DNA from: Mesorhizobium sp. L-2-11 | GTDB taxonomy: Bacteria > Pseudomonadota > Alphaproteobacteria > Rhizobiales > Rhizobiaceae | Length of the DNA: 64,000 bases | Assembly (NCBI RefSeq): GCF_016756595.1 | Contig: NZ_AP023257.1 | Span: 4,480,001 to 4,544,000 of the forward strand | Reading direction: 5' to 3' | Shown here: in pieces, positions 50,968-59,910 of the stretch | Layout: each line of letters begins with the position of its first letter | Numbering within the stretch: the first letter of the stretch is position 1 | Program-made: the position numbers and the translations under genes | Notes under the pieces: generated by a model | What the model saw: the letters and a program-made list of their open reading frames with translations, nothing else | Database searches by the model: none | What the model was told of the DNA's origin: nothing

Positions 50968-51522
50968 ATGACACTGCACGGCGATGCCTTGAAAGATGCA
51001 ATCGGTCAGACGCGGGCGAAATGGGGATGGTTCGTCGGGCTCGGGGTTCTGCTGCTGATCCTCGGCGGCATCGCCTTTGGCAATCTGTTCATCGCCACCG
51101 TCGCCTCGATCTACGTCGTCGGCTGGCTGATGCTGATGGCCGGAATCATCGAGATCATGCATGCCTTCGGTGTGAAGACATGGACCCGGTTCTTTTTTTG
51201 GCTGCTCAGCGGTCTTCTCTATGCAGTCGCCGGGTTCTTCGCCTTCTACAACCCGCTGCTGGCCTCGGCGGTGCTGACCTTCCTGCTGGCGGTCGCCCTT
51301 CTCGCATCAGGCGTGCTCAGGGCCTGGGTCGGGTACAGGCACAGACCGGAAAAAGGCTGGGGCTGGCTGGTTGCGGCCGGCGTCATCAGCGCGCTGGCAG
51401 GCCTGATCATCGCCATGGGCTGGCCAGTCAACAGCGTATGGGTGCTGGGGCTGTTTCTCGCCGTCGACCTGATCTTCCAGGGCTGGGCCTTCATTGCGAT
51501 CGGCCTGGCGCTGAAAAAATAG
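50968..51522 (+). CDS. HdeD-family membrane protein (DUF308)
   Basis: 184 residues with six predicted helices and GGAGAAGG six bases before ATG 50968. The glycine-rich hydrophobic repeats (WFVGLGVLLLILGGIAFGN, GWLMLMAGIIEIMHAF, GLLYAVAGFFAFYNPLL) are typical of HdeD, an inner-membrane protein linked to acid resistance in E. coli. Function in this group is inferred. It stands alone, convergent with ribF. Confidence 0.88.
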   Translation: MTLHGDALKDAIGQTRAKWGWFVGLGVLLLILGGIAFGNLFIATVASIYVVGWLMLMAGIIEIMHAFGVKTWTRFFFWLLSGLLYAVAGFFAFYNPLLASAVLTFLLAVALLASGVLRAWVGYRHRPEKGWGWLVAAGVISALAGLIIAMGWPVNSVWVLGLFLAVDLIFQGWAFIAIGLALKK

Positions 51523-51537
51523 GTTCTTGTCTTAGCA

Positions 51538-51602
51538 TGGTCTTGTCCGAAAACCGGTTCCCACTTTTTGCTTCGCTGACCTTCGGTTCGGGATCATGCT
51601 CT
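51538..51602. repeat. Imperfect palindromic spacer element
   Basis: CATGGTCTTGTCCGAAAACC against GGTTCGGGATCATG at the other end. Same style as 43377-43432. Located between the convergent hdeD and ribF genes. Confidence 0.55.
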
Positions 51603-52584
51603 AGAAAGCAACGGCCGCGTCGAGCTCGGAAAGCGGGCTGACGCCGGCAAGCAGCGCCCTCGCCTCGGCCTCGTCGCGTTTCATTTGCGCGACCAGCGCG
51701 TCGAGCCCGTCGAACTTCACCTCGGCGCGCAGGAAACCGAAGAAGGAAACCGCGCATATCTCGCCGTAGAGATCGCCGGAGAAGTCGAAGACGAAGGTTT
51801 CCAGAAGCGGCGCGCCGTTGTCATCGACGGTCGGGCGGCGGCCAAAACTGGCAACACCGTCATGAAGCGTGCCGTCGGCGCGGCGGAAGCGGACGGCGTA
51901 AATCCCTTCCTTCAGAGTGGCTTCCGGCGAAAGCCTCATATTGGCGGTGGGAAAGCCGAGCGTCCGGCCAAGCTGCTGGCCGCCGATCACCTCGCTCTCG
52001 ACCGTGAAGCGGTAGCCGAGCAGGCCGGCCGCCTCGGTCACCGCGCCTTCGCACAGCAGCGCGCGGATGCGGCTCGACGACACCACCTCGGCGCCTTCGT
52101 CGCGAAAGGCGTCGACCAGGGTCACGCCGAAGCCGTGGCGTTCGCCGGCGGCCATCAGATAGGCCGGGCCGCCTTGCCTGTCCTTGCCGAAGTGAAAGTC
52201 GAAGCCGGTCACGCCATGGATGATGCCGAGATTCCTGTCGAGTACGTCGGTCACGAACGCTTCCGCCGACAGCGCGGCGAAGTCGCGCGTGAACGGCTGC
52301 TCGACGAGTGCGGCAAAGCCCAGATGCGACAGCAGCCGTGCCTTCATCGGCGGCGGCGTCAGCACGAACAGCGGTATCTCGGGCCGGAACACCTTTCTCG
52401 GATGCGGCTCGAAGGTCAGCACCAGAGCCGGCGCGCCGCGCCGGCGGGCCTCGGCAAGCGCGCGCTCGAGCACGGCCTGGTGGCCGCGGTGCACGCCGTC
52501 GAAATTGCCGATCGCCACCACGCCACCCCGCAAATGGGCCGGCAGCGGCGAGATTGCAGAAACGCGTTCGAAGGCTTGCGTCAT
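51601..52584 (-). CDS. ribF: Bifunctional riboflavin kinase/FAD synthetase RibF
   Basis: Makes FMN and FAD. 327 residues: N-terminal FAD synthetase with VVAIGNFDGVHRGHQAVL (nucleotidyl-transferase HxGH-like loop) and C-terminal flavokinase with GRTLGFPTANMRL. Both domains are complete. It is followed on the same strand by no close gene; the TIGR01459 gene precedes it by 26 bases, so the two are likely co-transcribed. Confidence 0.97.
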   Translation of the reverse strand: MTQAFERVSAISPLPAHLRGGVVAIGNFDGVHRGHQAVLERALAEARRRGAPALVLTFEPHPRKVFRPEIPLFVLTPPPMKARLLSHLGFAALVEQPFTRDFAALSAEAFVTDVLDRNLGIIHGVTGFDFHFGKDRQGGPAYLMAAGERHGFGVTLVDAFRDEGAEVVSSSRIRALLCEGAVTEAAGLLGYRFTVESEVIGGQQLGRTLGFPTANMRLSPEATLKEGIYAVRFRRADGTLHDGVASFGRRPTVDDNGAPLLETFVFDFSGDLYGEICAVSFFGFLRAEVKFDGLDALVAQMKRDEAEARALLAGVSPLSELDAAVAF

Positions 52585-52610
52585 TTCGAGGCTTCCGTCA
52601 TCGAGCGAGC

Positions 52611-53471
52611 CTACTGCAGTCTCGGAATGACCGCGACCGGCCGGTAGCCGTGCCTCTCCAGGAAGGCGATCAGCCTGGCCGGATCCGGTTGTAGCGGATC
52701 GCCGTAGTCGCGGGCATGGATGCCGCCCGACACGTAGAGCACGTCGAAGCCATTGTCCGCAGCACCCTTGATGTCGGTCATCATGCCGTCGCCGACAGCC
52801 AGCACGTCCGAGCGCTCGACCGGGCGGCCGAGCAGGTCGGCGATCTCCTTCATCGCGACGTCATAGACCGGAGCATAAGGTTTTCCGGCAATCAGTGTGC
52901 GCCCGCCGAGCTGGGCATAGTCGCGGGCCAGGGCCCCGGCGCACCAGATCATACGCTCGCCGCGCTCGACCACGATATCGGGATTGGCGCAGATGAAGGG
53001 CAGGTTCCTGGCGCGCAGCCGTCGCAGAAGATCGGCGTAGTCTTCCGGCTTCTCGACCTCGTCGTCGAATAGCCCGGTGCAGACCACGCCGGACGCCTCG
53101 AACTCCTCGACGAGTTCGACATCAAGCCCGTCATAGAGCGTGAAATCGCGATCGGCGCCAATGTGGAAGATCTTTCGCGGCCCCTCCATGATCAGGTCGC
53201 GGGTCACGTCGCCGGAGGTGACGACACGGTCATAGGCGACAGAGGGAACGCCGATCGAATTCATCTGCGCCACCACATCAGCGCTGCGGCGCGGCGAATT
53301 GGTGATCAGCACAACGGGTATCTTCGCCTCGCGCGCGGTGGCCAGCGCCAGAGCCGCGGCCGGAAAATGCCGCTCGCCATTGTGGACCACACCCCAGACG
53401 TCGCACAGGATGGCACAATAGGCTCCCGACAAATCCGCGAGCGAGCCGATGATATCGGGCGAGTCCGCCAT
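52611..53471 (-). CDS. NagD-like HAD hydrolase (TIGR01459 family)
   Basis: 286 residues from ATG 53471. The first HAD motif is AILCDVWGVVHNGE, with the nucleophile aspartate; the second is VLITNSPR, and the last acidic motif VLAVGDGMMTDIKGA. This matches the alphaproteobacterial TIGR01459 group of NagD-like phosphatases. Substrate not known; located directly before ribF, so a flavin-linked or phosphosugar role is conceivable. Reading upstream of 53471 is not supported. Confidence 0.9.
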   Translation of the reverse strand: MADSPDIIGSLADLSGAYCAILCDVWGVVHNGERHFPAAALALATAREAKIPVVLITNSPRRSADVVAQMNSIGVPSVAYDRVVTSGDVTRDLIMEGPRKIFHIGADRDFTLYDGLDVELVEEFEASGVVCTGLFDDEVEKPEDYADLLRRLRARNLPFICANPDIVVERGERMIWCAGALARDYAQLGGRTLIAGKPYAPVYDVAMKEIADLLGRPVERSDVLAVGDGMMTDIKGAADNGFDVLYVSGGIHARDYGDPLQPDPARLIAFLERHGYRPVAVIPRLQ

Positions 53472-53574
53472 ATCGTTTCCCAAATCATGATGGTTGCGAG
53501 CGTCGCCGCCGACGGTCCGCCGTGGCAGGTTCGCATTAACCGAAGCTCTTGACCCTGTCACCAGCTTTCACAGT

Positions 53575-53625
53575 TTTCAGGATTGCTCTGGTTTCGGGAT
53601 TGCCCTGGTTTCAGGATTGCCTTGG
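53575..53625. repeat. 17-bp tandem repeat, three units
   Basis: TTTCAGGATTGCTCTGG, TTTCGGGATTGCCCTGG and TTTCAGGATTGCCTTGG at 53575-53591, 53592-53608 and 53609-53625. It lies in the gap before the TadG-like gene. Confidence 0.9.
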
Positions 53626-53833
53626 CAGTGACGAAGGCAAGCGCGCAAGCTGCTCTTGCCGAGGCTTCACCCATTCTGCAGGCTTTCGGCGGCGGTTCAG
53701 CCGCGCGCAGCAAATGCCGGCATCGCCGGCGTGGTTAACGAGCTCTGAAAAAGTGTGCCGACCTTGGACGGGTTTCAGCAATCGGAAATTTAAGGATTGA
53801 TGGCATCTTTCGCCGACTAGGGGTTCTGGCTGG

Positions 53834-55810
53834 GTGCTGAAGGCAATGATCCGAAAATTCGGTAGGGACCGGCGTGGCAATTATACGCTGATGACGGTCA
53901 TCACGATGGTGCCGCTGATGGGCGGAGTGGCGCTCAGCGTCGATTACTCGGAACTGCTGCGCCAGAAGCATGCCACGTTGAACGCTTTGGACGCCGCCGG
54001 TCTCGCCACCGCACAGCAGGTCGTCTCCGGCGCAACCGACGACGCCGCCAGGGCCTATGCCAAGACGTTCTTCGAAACCAATCTCGGCCCCGTCGATCCG
54101 GCCAACACGTCGCTTACCGTCACGCTGCCCAACAGCAATGCGGGTGGCGGCACGTTGAAGCTGTGCAGCGCCCTGACCTATCACCCCTATTTCCTGCCGG
54201 CCGCCGCCATGCTGTTGGGCGGCGGGACCACCAGCGGCGGTACAACTTTCACGGAGTGCTCGGAAATCCGCCTCAAGAACACGCTGGAAGTCGCCCTTGT
54301 GCTCGACAATTCCGGCTCGATGAACGACCTCGGTTCGGGCACCGGGGAGAAGCGAATAGACCTGCTGAAGACTGCCGCCAAGCAGCTTGTCGATACGCTG
54401 GCGCTGCAGGCACAGCAGATGAAGCAGGTCAGCAAACCGGTGCAGTTCTCCCTGGTGCCGTTCGCGGCTTCGGTCAATGTCGGTCCCACCCATGACCTGG
54501 ATAGCTGGATGGACCAGGACGGCATCTCCCCGATCCAGCACGAGGATTTCGACTGGACGAAGATGACCGCCGCCGACAATCCGGACAAATACGCCGAAAA
54601 ACTCAACGGCGTCTGGTACAAACGCGGCACCGGCTGGGGCGATACCGAGGATCAACCACTGACTCGCTTCAGCCTCTTCGCCGACATGACGGTCGAATCC
54701 GGTCGGGAAGAAGTACCCAACAGCAGGCAGTATATCTGCGATGAGTACAGGAGAAACGGCACTTGCCGGACCGGCCACTGGACCACGCCGGAATATATCT
54801 ACACCACCAGCCGCTATGCGAGCTGGCAGGGTTGCGTGGAGGCGAGGCCGTACCCCTACAACAACGACGACACGACGCCCAGCACCGCCACGCCTGCCAC
54901 GCTGTTCGTGCCGATGTTTGCGCCCGACGAGGCCGGCACGCTGTGGCTCGATTTCAACCGCGACGGCGCTAACGACGCGACCTATCTGTCCTATGGTTAC
55001 GGCAACAACTGGTGGGCCGACTGGCCCTATTACACCGACAGCCCAACCGCATCGCAGCGGCAGTCGGACATGCGCAAATATTTTCTGGTCAAGCCCTACG
55101 GTTCGAAGTCGGCTAACGCGGGCGACGGCCCCAATTCGTCCTGCACGACCAACCCGATCACGCCGCTCAAAGACGTGACCCAGCTTGCCCAGAAAGAGGA
55201 GATCGACAACGCCATCGACGCCATGGCGCCGAATGGCAACACCAACGTGCCGGAAGGCCTTGCCTGGGGCTGGCGGACGGTGTCGAGCAACGAACCTTTC
55301 ACCGAGGGCCGGCCGAACACTGAAAGAGGCAACGACAAAGTGGTCATCGTGCTGACCGACGGCGCCAATACCTACAGCGCCGTCAGCGACAGCGGCTATG
55401 CCAACAACAGGTCGACCTACGCCGCTTATGGTTACACCGGCCTGACATATCCGGGGTCTGGCAGCGTGACGCGCCTGTTCATGAACACAAGCACCGACAT
55501 CGGCAAGACGACCTACACCGGCGCCAACTACACCGCCGCGCTGGACGAGCAGATGCAGACCCTTTGCGGCAACGCGAAGAAATCGAACGTTCTCGTCATG
55601 ACCGTTGCGCTCGACCTGTCGACCACCGATGCCGGCGACAAGAAAGCACTCGACGCGCTGAAGGCCTGCTCCTCGGACTCGCGCTTCCGCAAGGATCCCA
55701 CCGATCCGAGCAAGCCGGCCAAGCTGTTCTGGAACGCGACCGGGGCGACGCTGTCGGACAACTTCAAGGAAATCGCCAACGAATTGTCGAACCTGCGTAT
55801 CGTCGGCTGA
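53834..55810 (+). CDS. TadG-like pilus-assembly protein with vWA domain
   Basis: 658 residues from GTG 53834; ATG 53846 (MIRKFGRDRRGNY) is equally plausible. N-terminal TadE/TadG-type segment with membrane helix (YTLMTVITMVPLMGGVALSV, about residues 17-36) is followed by a von Willebrand A domain with the MIDAS motif DNSGS (D157 region: LVLDNSGSMND). Residues to 658 continue as one long extracytoplasmic part rich in Thr, Asn and Tyr, with TADG family features (VVIVLTDGANTYS). It lies alone with no tad/cpa pilus genes near. Probably pilus-like surface structure or adhesion. Two in-frame starts; GTG gives a poorly placed ribosome site. Confidence 0.88.
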   Translation: MLKAMIRKFGRDRRGNYTLMTVITMVPLMGGVALSVDYSELLRQKHATLNALDAAGLATAQQVVSGATDDAARAYAKTFFETNLGPVDPANTSLTVTLPNSNAGGGTLKLCSALTYHPYFLPAAAMLLGGGTTSGGTTFTECSEIRLKNTLEVALVLDNSGSMNDLGSGTGEKRIDLLKTAAKQLVDTLALQAQQMKQVSKPVQFSLVPFAASVNVGPTHDLDSWMDQDGISPIQHEDFDWTKMTAADNPDKYAEKLNGVWYKRGTGWGDTEDQPLTRFSLFADMTVESGREEVPNSRQYICDEYRRNGTCRTGHWTTPEYIYTTSRYASWQGCVEARPYPYNNDDTTPSTATPATLFVPMFAPDEAGTLWLDFNRDGANDATYLSYGYGNNWWADWPYYTDSPTASQRQSDMRKYFLVKPYGSKSANAGDGPNSSCTTNPITPLKDVTQLAQKEEIDNAIDAMAPNGNTNVPEGLAWGWRTVSSNEPFTEGRPNTERGNDKVVIVLTDGANTYSAVSDSGYANNRSTYAAYGYTGLTYPGSGSVTRLFMNTSTDIGKTTYTGANYTAALDEQMQTLCGNAKKSNVLVMTVALDLSTTDAGDKKALDALKACSSDSRFRKDPTDPSKPAKLFWNATGATLSDNFKEIANELSNLRIVG

Positions 55811-55839
55811 GGTGGGTGGGTGACTTAAAGAGGCCGGCG

Positions 55840-55903
55840 GGACAGCGCCCTCCGTCCTGCCGGACATCTCCCCCACTTGGGGGGAGATCGGCAGCTTCTG
55901 CGT
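55840..55903. repeat. Palindromic element, family C copy
   Basis: GCGGGACAGCGCCCTCCGTC and the GGGGGGAGATCGGCAGCTTC end, very similar to 25898-25961. It separates the TadG-like gene from the convergent DUF2189 gene. Confidence 0.88.
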
Positions 55904-55912
55904 CTCGCGTCC

Positions 55913-56746
55913 CTACATTGGCCGCCGGTCCGGCTGCGCCCGCTCCGGTTCGACCACCCTGCGATAGAGATGCCAGGTCGCATGGCCAAGCACGGGCATA
56001 ACGACGGCGAGCCCGGCAAACAGCGGGATCGAGCCGATGACCAGCAGCACGGCGACCGTCAGGCCCCACAGCGCCATCTGCAGCGGGTTTGTCATCACCG
56101 CCCGTGCCGAGGTCTCGATCGCCGAAACCGCGCCGACATCGCGGTCGAGCAGCAGCGGGAAAGCGACGACGGTCGTCGCCAGCACGATCGCGGCGAAGAC
56201 GAAGCCAGCCGCATTGCCGAGCAGGATCAGCGTCCAGCCTTTGGGCGTTGTCAGCACCTCACGGACAAAGCCACCGATCGAGGCCGGCGGCTGAGCGCCG
56301 AACAGGCTGGTGTAGATCGATTGCGCGGTGAACAGCCAGAGCAGGAACAGCGCCACCAGCATGATGCCGATGACCGCGATCGCCGGCAGCGCCGGCGAGT
56401 GGCGCACCTCGAGCGCGTGCCACCAGGACGTGTCCATGCCGAGCTCGCGGCGGCGGCTGATCTCGTAGAGGCCGATCGCGGCGAACGGTCCAAGCAGGGC
56501 GAAGCCGGACATCAGCGGGTAAAGCAGCTGGATGGCGTAGGCGCCGGATGTCGTCCACTGCGCCAGGATCAATCCGACCACCGGATAGATCAGGCACATG
56601 AAGACGTAATGCGATGGCTTCGCCCAAAAGTCCTCGACGCCGAGCCGCAGCGCATCCATCAGGTCCGCCGTGGTGATGCGGCGCACCCTTGGCTGCACGT
56701 GCATCCCACGCGCATCCGACATGACATGAAAGCTGGCCATACCCAT
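55913..56746 (-). CDS. DUF2189 membrane protein
   Basis: 277 residues with six predicted helices and a basic N-terminus. The conserved parts are DALRLGVEDFWAKPSHYVFM, YPLMSGFALLGPFAAIGLYE and ISRRRELGMDTSWWHALEVR, characteristic of the DUF2189 family, common in alphaproteobacteria. Function unknown. It stands alone on the minus strand between the TadG-like gene and the GST. Start ATG 56746; ATG 56740 also possible. Confidence 0.85.
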   Translation of the reverse strand: MGMASFHVMSDARGMHVQPRVRRITTADLMDALRLGVEDFWAKPSHYVFMCLIYPVVGLILAQWTTSGAYAIQLLYPLMSGFALLGPFAAIGLYEISRRRELGMDTSWWHALEVRHSPALPAIAVIGIMLVALFLLWLFTAQSIYTSLFGAQPPASIGGFVREVLTTPKGWTLILLGNAAGFVFAAIVLATTVVAFPLLLDRDVGAVSAIETSARAVMTNPLQMALWGLTVAVLLVIGSIPLFAGLAVVMPVLGHATWHLYRRVVEPERAQPDRRPM

Positions 56747-56899
56747 TCTCCCGTATTCAGGGAGCGGCCACCGCCAGGATGGCCGCCCGTAGCTGCCACT
56801 TCAAGAGCGATGGCATGATAGCCGAATTCGATGTGCTTGTCGCGAATCGGGTGGGGTTGAGCAAGCGCGGCGCGGCACAGGGCGTGTTCGTGCCGCGTG

Positions 56900-57604
56900 C
56901 TATGCACCAAATCGTTCAATCACCTCGGCGAGCGGAACGTGGCCAAGGCAGGCACCCGAACCCGCCGGCGTTTCGCCGTCCTCGATGGCCTGCGCGTATC
57001 GCACGTCCGGATCGCTTTCGATCCGGCGGCGCAGCGCCGCCAGCCTGGGATAGGCGGCTCCGTCGACCGCCTGGTGGAACTCCGCCCAACGGGCCACGCC
57101 GATCAGCGTGGTATCAGCAAGCGTCAGGCGATCGCCGACCAGAAAGTCGGTGTCGCCGATCATCGCCTCAAGCCGGTCGTGGCGCTCGGCAACGGCCTGG
57201 CGGCCAAAGTCACGCAAGGTCGCCAGCAGGGCCGGTTCGGCCGATTCCATTTCATAGGCAGCCCAGAGCGGGGTGAAAGCGGCGGTGAAACCGGTGTTCA
57301 CGAAAGCCATCAACTGATGCATCCGGTCGGCTTCCGGCGAACGCGGATCGAAGCTGATGCGACGTTGCGAGTCGCGGGCTTCGAGCCACGCGGCAATCGC
57401 CATGGTCTCGGTGAGCGCCCTGCCTTCGTCGGTGATCATCACCGGCGTTTCCTGACGGCCGTTGATGCGGGCATAGGCGTCGTTCTTCATTTCAGTGAGC
57501 ATGTCGACGCGGCACAGGCGGTAGGGCTGCCCGAGGCGTTCAAAAGCAGCGACGAGCCCCATCGAACTTCCCGCCGGGACGCCGTAAAGGAGGATAGGTT
57601 CCAT
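56900..57604 (-). CDS. Glutathione S-transferase
   Basis: 234 residues from ATG 57604 (GAGGA seven bases upstream). GST-N thioredoxin fold at 1-80: ILLYGVPAGSSMGLVAAFERLGQP split here by context, then NGRQETPVMITDEGRALTET with the E-T glutathione contact; all-alpha GST-C follows with FLVGDRLTLADTTLIGV, where D is the conserved N-capping residue. It conjugates or isomerises electrophiles with glutathione. It faces a HxlR regulator in the opposite direction, 107 bases apart, so its regulation by that protein is likely. Confidence 0.9.
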   Translation of the reverse strand: MEPILLYGVPAGSSMGLVAAFERLGQPYRLCRVDMLTEMKNDAYARINGRQETPVMITDEGRALTETMAIAAWLEARDSQRRISFDPRSPEADRMHQLMAFVNTGFTAAFTPLWAAYEMESAEPALLATLRDFGRQAVAERHDRLEAMIGDTDFLVGDRLTLADTTLIGVARWAEFHQAVDGAAYPRLAALRRRIESDPDVRYAQAIEDGETPAGSGACLGHVPLAEVIERFGA

Positions 57605-57676
57605 TTCTTTGTCCTCTTCCATGTTTAGGGATCACGCTGCGCAGCGACGCTTGACCCTAAACGGTGGTCGTCCCAT

Positions 57677-57699
57677 GTAAATTACGCACTATTTTGTAA
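57677..57699. promoter_or_regulatory. GTAA/TTAC operator candidate between GST and HxlR genes
   Basis: GTAAATTAC (57677-57685) is a perfect 9-base palindrome around A; a further GTAA at 57696-57699 gives TTAC-N10-GTAA with the first TTAC. Situated in the 107-base divergent promoter region. Confidence 0.5.
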
Positions 57700-57711
57700 C
57701 CAGGACGCGCC

Positions 57712-58077
57712 ATGAAAGATGTCGTCTCAAGCTGCCCGATCGAAGAGGCCATGCGTGTGCTCAGCGGTCGTTGGCCTACCTTGCTGCTCTACTATCTCAA
57801 GGACGGGACCAAGCGCTTCAGCGACCTGAGGCGTGACAACCCGACCGTGTCGCACCGCATTCTGACGCTGGAACTGCGCAAGCTGGAGGAAGCCGGGATC
57901 GTGCGGCGAACGGCGCATGCCGGCTATCCGCTGCGCGTCGACTATGATCTCACCGCAGCGGGCTCCAAGCTTGTGCCGCTCATCGACGCCCTGGGCGACT
58001 GGTGGGAAGATACCGAGGACGATCGGGCCGGCCGGGTCTCATCGACGCCGGAGACAAGGCTGGTGGCGGCGGAATAA
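57712..58077 (+). CDS. HxlR-family transcriptional regulator
   Basis: 121 residues with the HxlR winged helix: SSCPIEEAMRVLSGRWPTLL, YYLKDGTKRFSDLRRD, THRILTLELRKLEEAGIV-like core and LRVDYDLTAAGSKLVPLIDA. C8 is the conserved N-terminal cysteine used for redox or electrophile sensing in some HxlR proteins. It is divergent from the GST gene, so thiol-stress control of that enzyme is plausible. Short but complete. Confidence 0.9.
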   Translation: MKDVVSSCPIEEAMRVLSGRWPTLLLYYLKDGTKRFSDLRRDNPTVSHRILTLELRKLEEAGIVRRTAHAGYPLRVDYDLTAAGSKLVPLIDALGDWWEDTEDDRAGRVSSTPETRLVAAE

Positions 58078-58308
58078 GCAGTGGGGAAAATCTGACGTCT
58101 GCCACCCGAGGCTGACAACCGCCTTGGGTTGGATCTGCCGTCCGGGCCGGATACCGAAAGGAGCGGCGCCAGGCAGCCAGTGCGGGTCATCGGTGCAGAC
58201 CGGCAGAGTCGGGCTGCGAATATTCAAAGAGCGGACATTCGAGCGGCCGCCGAGCGACGGCGACAAGCGTTGCGGCGCTTCCGCGTCCTCCCGGGTGAGG
58301 CGCCTTTG

Positions 58309-58719
58309 TTACCGCAACACGGTCAGGATCACGCCCATTGCCACCATGCTGACCAAGCGATAGCCGGCATTGATCGCATAATAGCGCAGAGGCCGGTGCT
58401 CATAGGTCACCGAATGCACCAGCGTGACAGCGACGAAGCCGAGCCAGAGCAGGAAAGTGCCGAGGACGGTCGAGACGATCGTCAGCGCGCCCCAGGCGTG
58501 AAGTACCTGATCGAGGATAAACGCCATGACCGCAAACGAGGCAAGGTCGACCGCAATTGCCCGCCGCAGGCCAGCGGCGAATTTCGCGCCGTCGACGCCC
58601 GACATCTCGGCCCACGGACGGATGAAGAGCAGCGGCGAATACCAAAGCCCAGCGACAACCCAGGCTGCGAGGACCGCAGTTCCGATCCCCCAGAGATTTA
58701 TCGGCACAAACTCGATCAT
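58309..58719 (-). CDS. DUF1761 membrane protein
   Basis: 136-residue protein with four helices, DUF1761 family: PINLWGIGTAVLAAWVVAGL, WYSPLLFIRPWAEMSG (the W-Y-S-P-x-L-F motif), and LVHSVTYEHRPLRYYAINAG. Function unknown. It is divergent from a TetR-type gene, 71 bases away with a palindrome in between, so it is probably repressed by it. Confidence 0.87.
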   Translation of the reverse strand: MIEFVPINLWGIGTAVLAAWVVAGLWYSPLLFIRPWAEMSGVDGAKFAAGLRRAIAVDLASFAVMAFILDQVLHAWGALTIVSTVLGTFLLWLGFVAVTLVHSVTYEHRPLRYYAINAGYRLVSMVAMGVILTVLR

Positions 58720-58770
58720 GCTGCCCCTCCGTCCAGCCTACTGATTCAATGATCTGGCGGCTATATTTGT

Positions 58771-58784
58771 TATAGCTTACTATA
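58771..58784. promoter_or_regulatory. TATAG-N4-CTATA inverted repeat
   Basis: Perfect 5-base arms overlapping the probable -10 region, ending six bases before the TetR gene's ATG. Likely the TetR operator controlling itself and the DUF1761 gene. Confidence 0.55.
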
Positions 58785-58790
58785 TCCAAT

Positions 58791-59426
58791 ATGAATGACA
58801 ATTCAAAGACCCGCAGGCGCTACGACGCACGGCTGCGGTCGGAGCGCGCTTCCGGCACGCGCCAACGCATTCTCGATGTGGCGAAAGAGCTTTTTACTGC
58901 GCGCGGAGTGGAAAAGGTCACGATCAATGACATCTCATCAGACGCCGGTGTTTCGGCACCGACCGTCTATGCCCTGTTCCAGTCGAAGACCGGCATTTTA
59001 AGAGCCGTGGTCGAGCGTTCCTTCTTCGGCCCGCGCTATGCGGAGATAGCCAGGCAGGCCGAGAACGCGAGAGACCCCGAGGAGATTCTGCGTATTACTG
59101 CCTCGATCTCTCGGGTCATCCTTGATGCGGAACGCGAGGAGATCGGCCTTATGCGCGGCGTCTCGGCCCTGTCTCCCGAGCTGAAGGCGATCGAGACGGA
59201 GCTGGAGACCGTCCGCTTCAAGCTGCAGGAAGCGCGTGCCAAGCTTCTCGTCGCATCCGTTGCTGTCGCGCGCCAACTCGGCTTGGCCCGCGTGCGCGAC
59301 ATCCTATGGATGTATACCGGCCGCGACGTCTATCGCATGCTCGTGTTGGAGCGGGGTTGGTCTTCAGACGAATACGAAAGCTGGCTTGCCGAGACGCTGA
59401 TCAAAACACTGATTGGGCGAGACTAG
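58791..59426 (+). CDS. TetR-family transcriptional regulator
   Basis: 211 residues. TetR helix-turn-helix at about 24-70 (TRQRILDVAKELFTARGVEK, ISSDAGVSAPTVYALFQSK); the C-terminal ligand domain is poorly conserved. The ATG at 58791 has no ribosome site and the inverted repeat ends six bases before it, so the message may be leaderless. Divergent from the DUF1761 gene. Effector unknown. Confidence 0.9.
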   Translation: MNDNSKTRRRYDARLRSERASGTRQRILDVAKELFTARGVEKVTINDISSDAGVSAPTVYALFQSKTGILRAVVERSFFGPRYAEIARQAENARDPEEILRITASISRVILDAEREEIGLMRGVSALSPELKAIETELETVRFKLQEARAKLLVASVAVARQLGLARVRDILWMYTGRDVYRMLVLERGWSSDEYESWLAETLIKTLIGRD

Positions 59427-59910
59427 TTGCACTCTGATCAGTGCAGTGGAGATCAATTTCTTGCGCCAAAGGCCCGACGGCGCTCATCTCATACCGCTCC
59501 AACCGTCAGCTCGCGCCTCACCCGTCTTGGACCGCTTCTCCCTGATCCCCAGCTCGAACAGGCAGCCATGCAGCAGGCCGGCTATATGGCGCGTGGCGCG
59601 CCGGTGGCTCTCTGAAGGATCTGGTCTCGACACGGCCGCGGGATACGGATGCTGACGGGCCGGTCTGTTCGAGGGGGCAGCCGTGGCAGACGACGCGCTG
59701 GTCGCTCCGCTGGCTGGGATATCGAACGCCTGAACTGCCAAAACGCTGATTTGATCGGGCGTGGAAACAATCCACGCCCGGTCTATTTGGCGCAGCCAGG
59801 ATTGCGCTTATGTCAGGCAGGCGGCCTTGCCGCCACCGTGCTGCCACCGGCGAAGGCGGCGGCGCTGCTGTCGACGTGGGATGGCCGCGCGGGCGCGGCG
59901 CTGCGATGGC
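59427..59910. other. Gene-free stretch between TetR and OYE genes
   Basis: 484 bases without a credible gene in any frame. Plus-strand fragments (for example PDPQLEQAAMQQAGYMARG at about 59540-59600) have some protein-like character but are broken, and may be decayed. A perfect hairpin is at 59756-59780. Confidence 0.4.
59756..59780 (-). terminator. Nine-base hairpin behind the OYE gene
   Basis: CGGGCGTGG and CCACGCCCG, with a 7-base loop. On the minus strand it comes about 130 bases after the OYE stop, and could terminate that transcript. No clear T-run. Confidence 0.45.

Noticed and set aside
53735..55876. 713-codon minus-strand frame opposite the TadG-like gene
   Set aside because: Antisense to the vWA gene, which has a MIDAS motif and normal codon pattern; the antisense product is Arg/Gly/His-rich without motifs.
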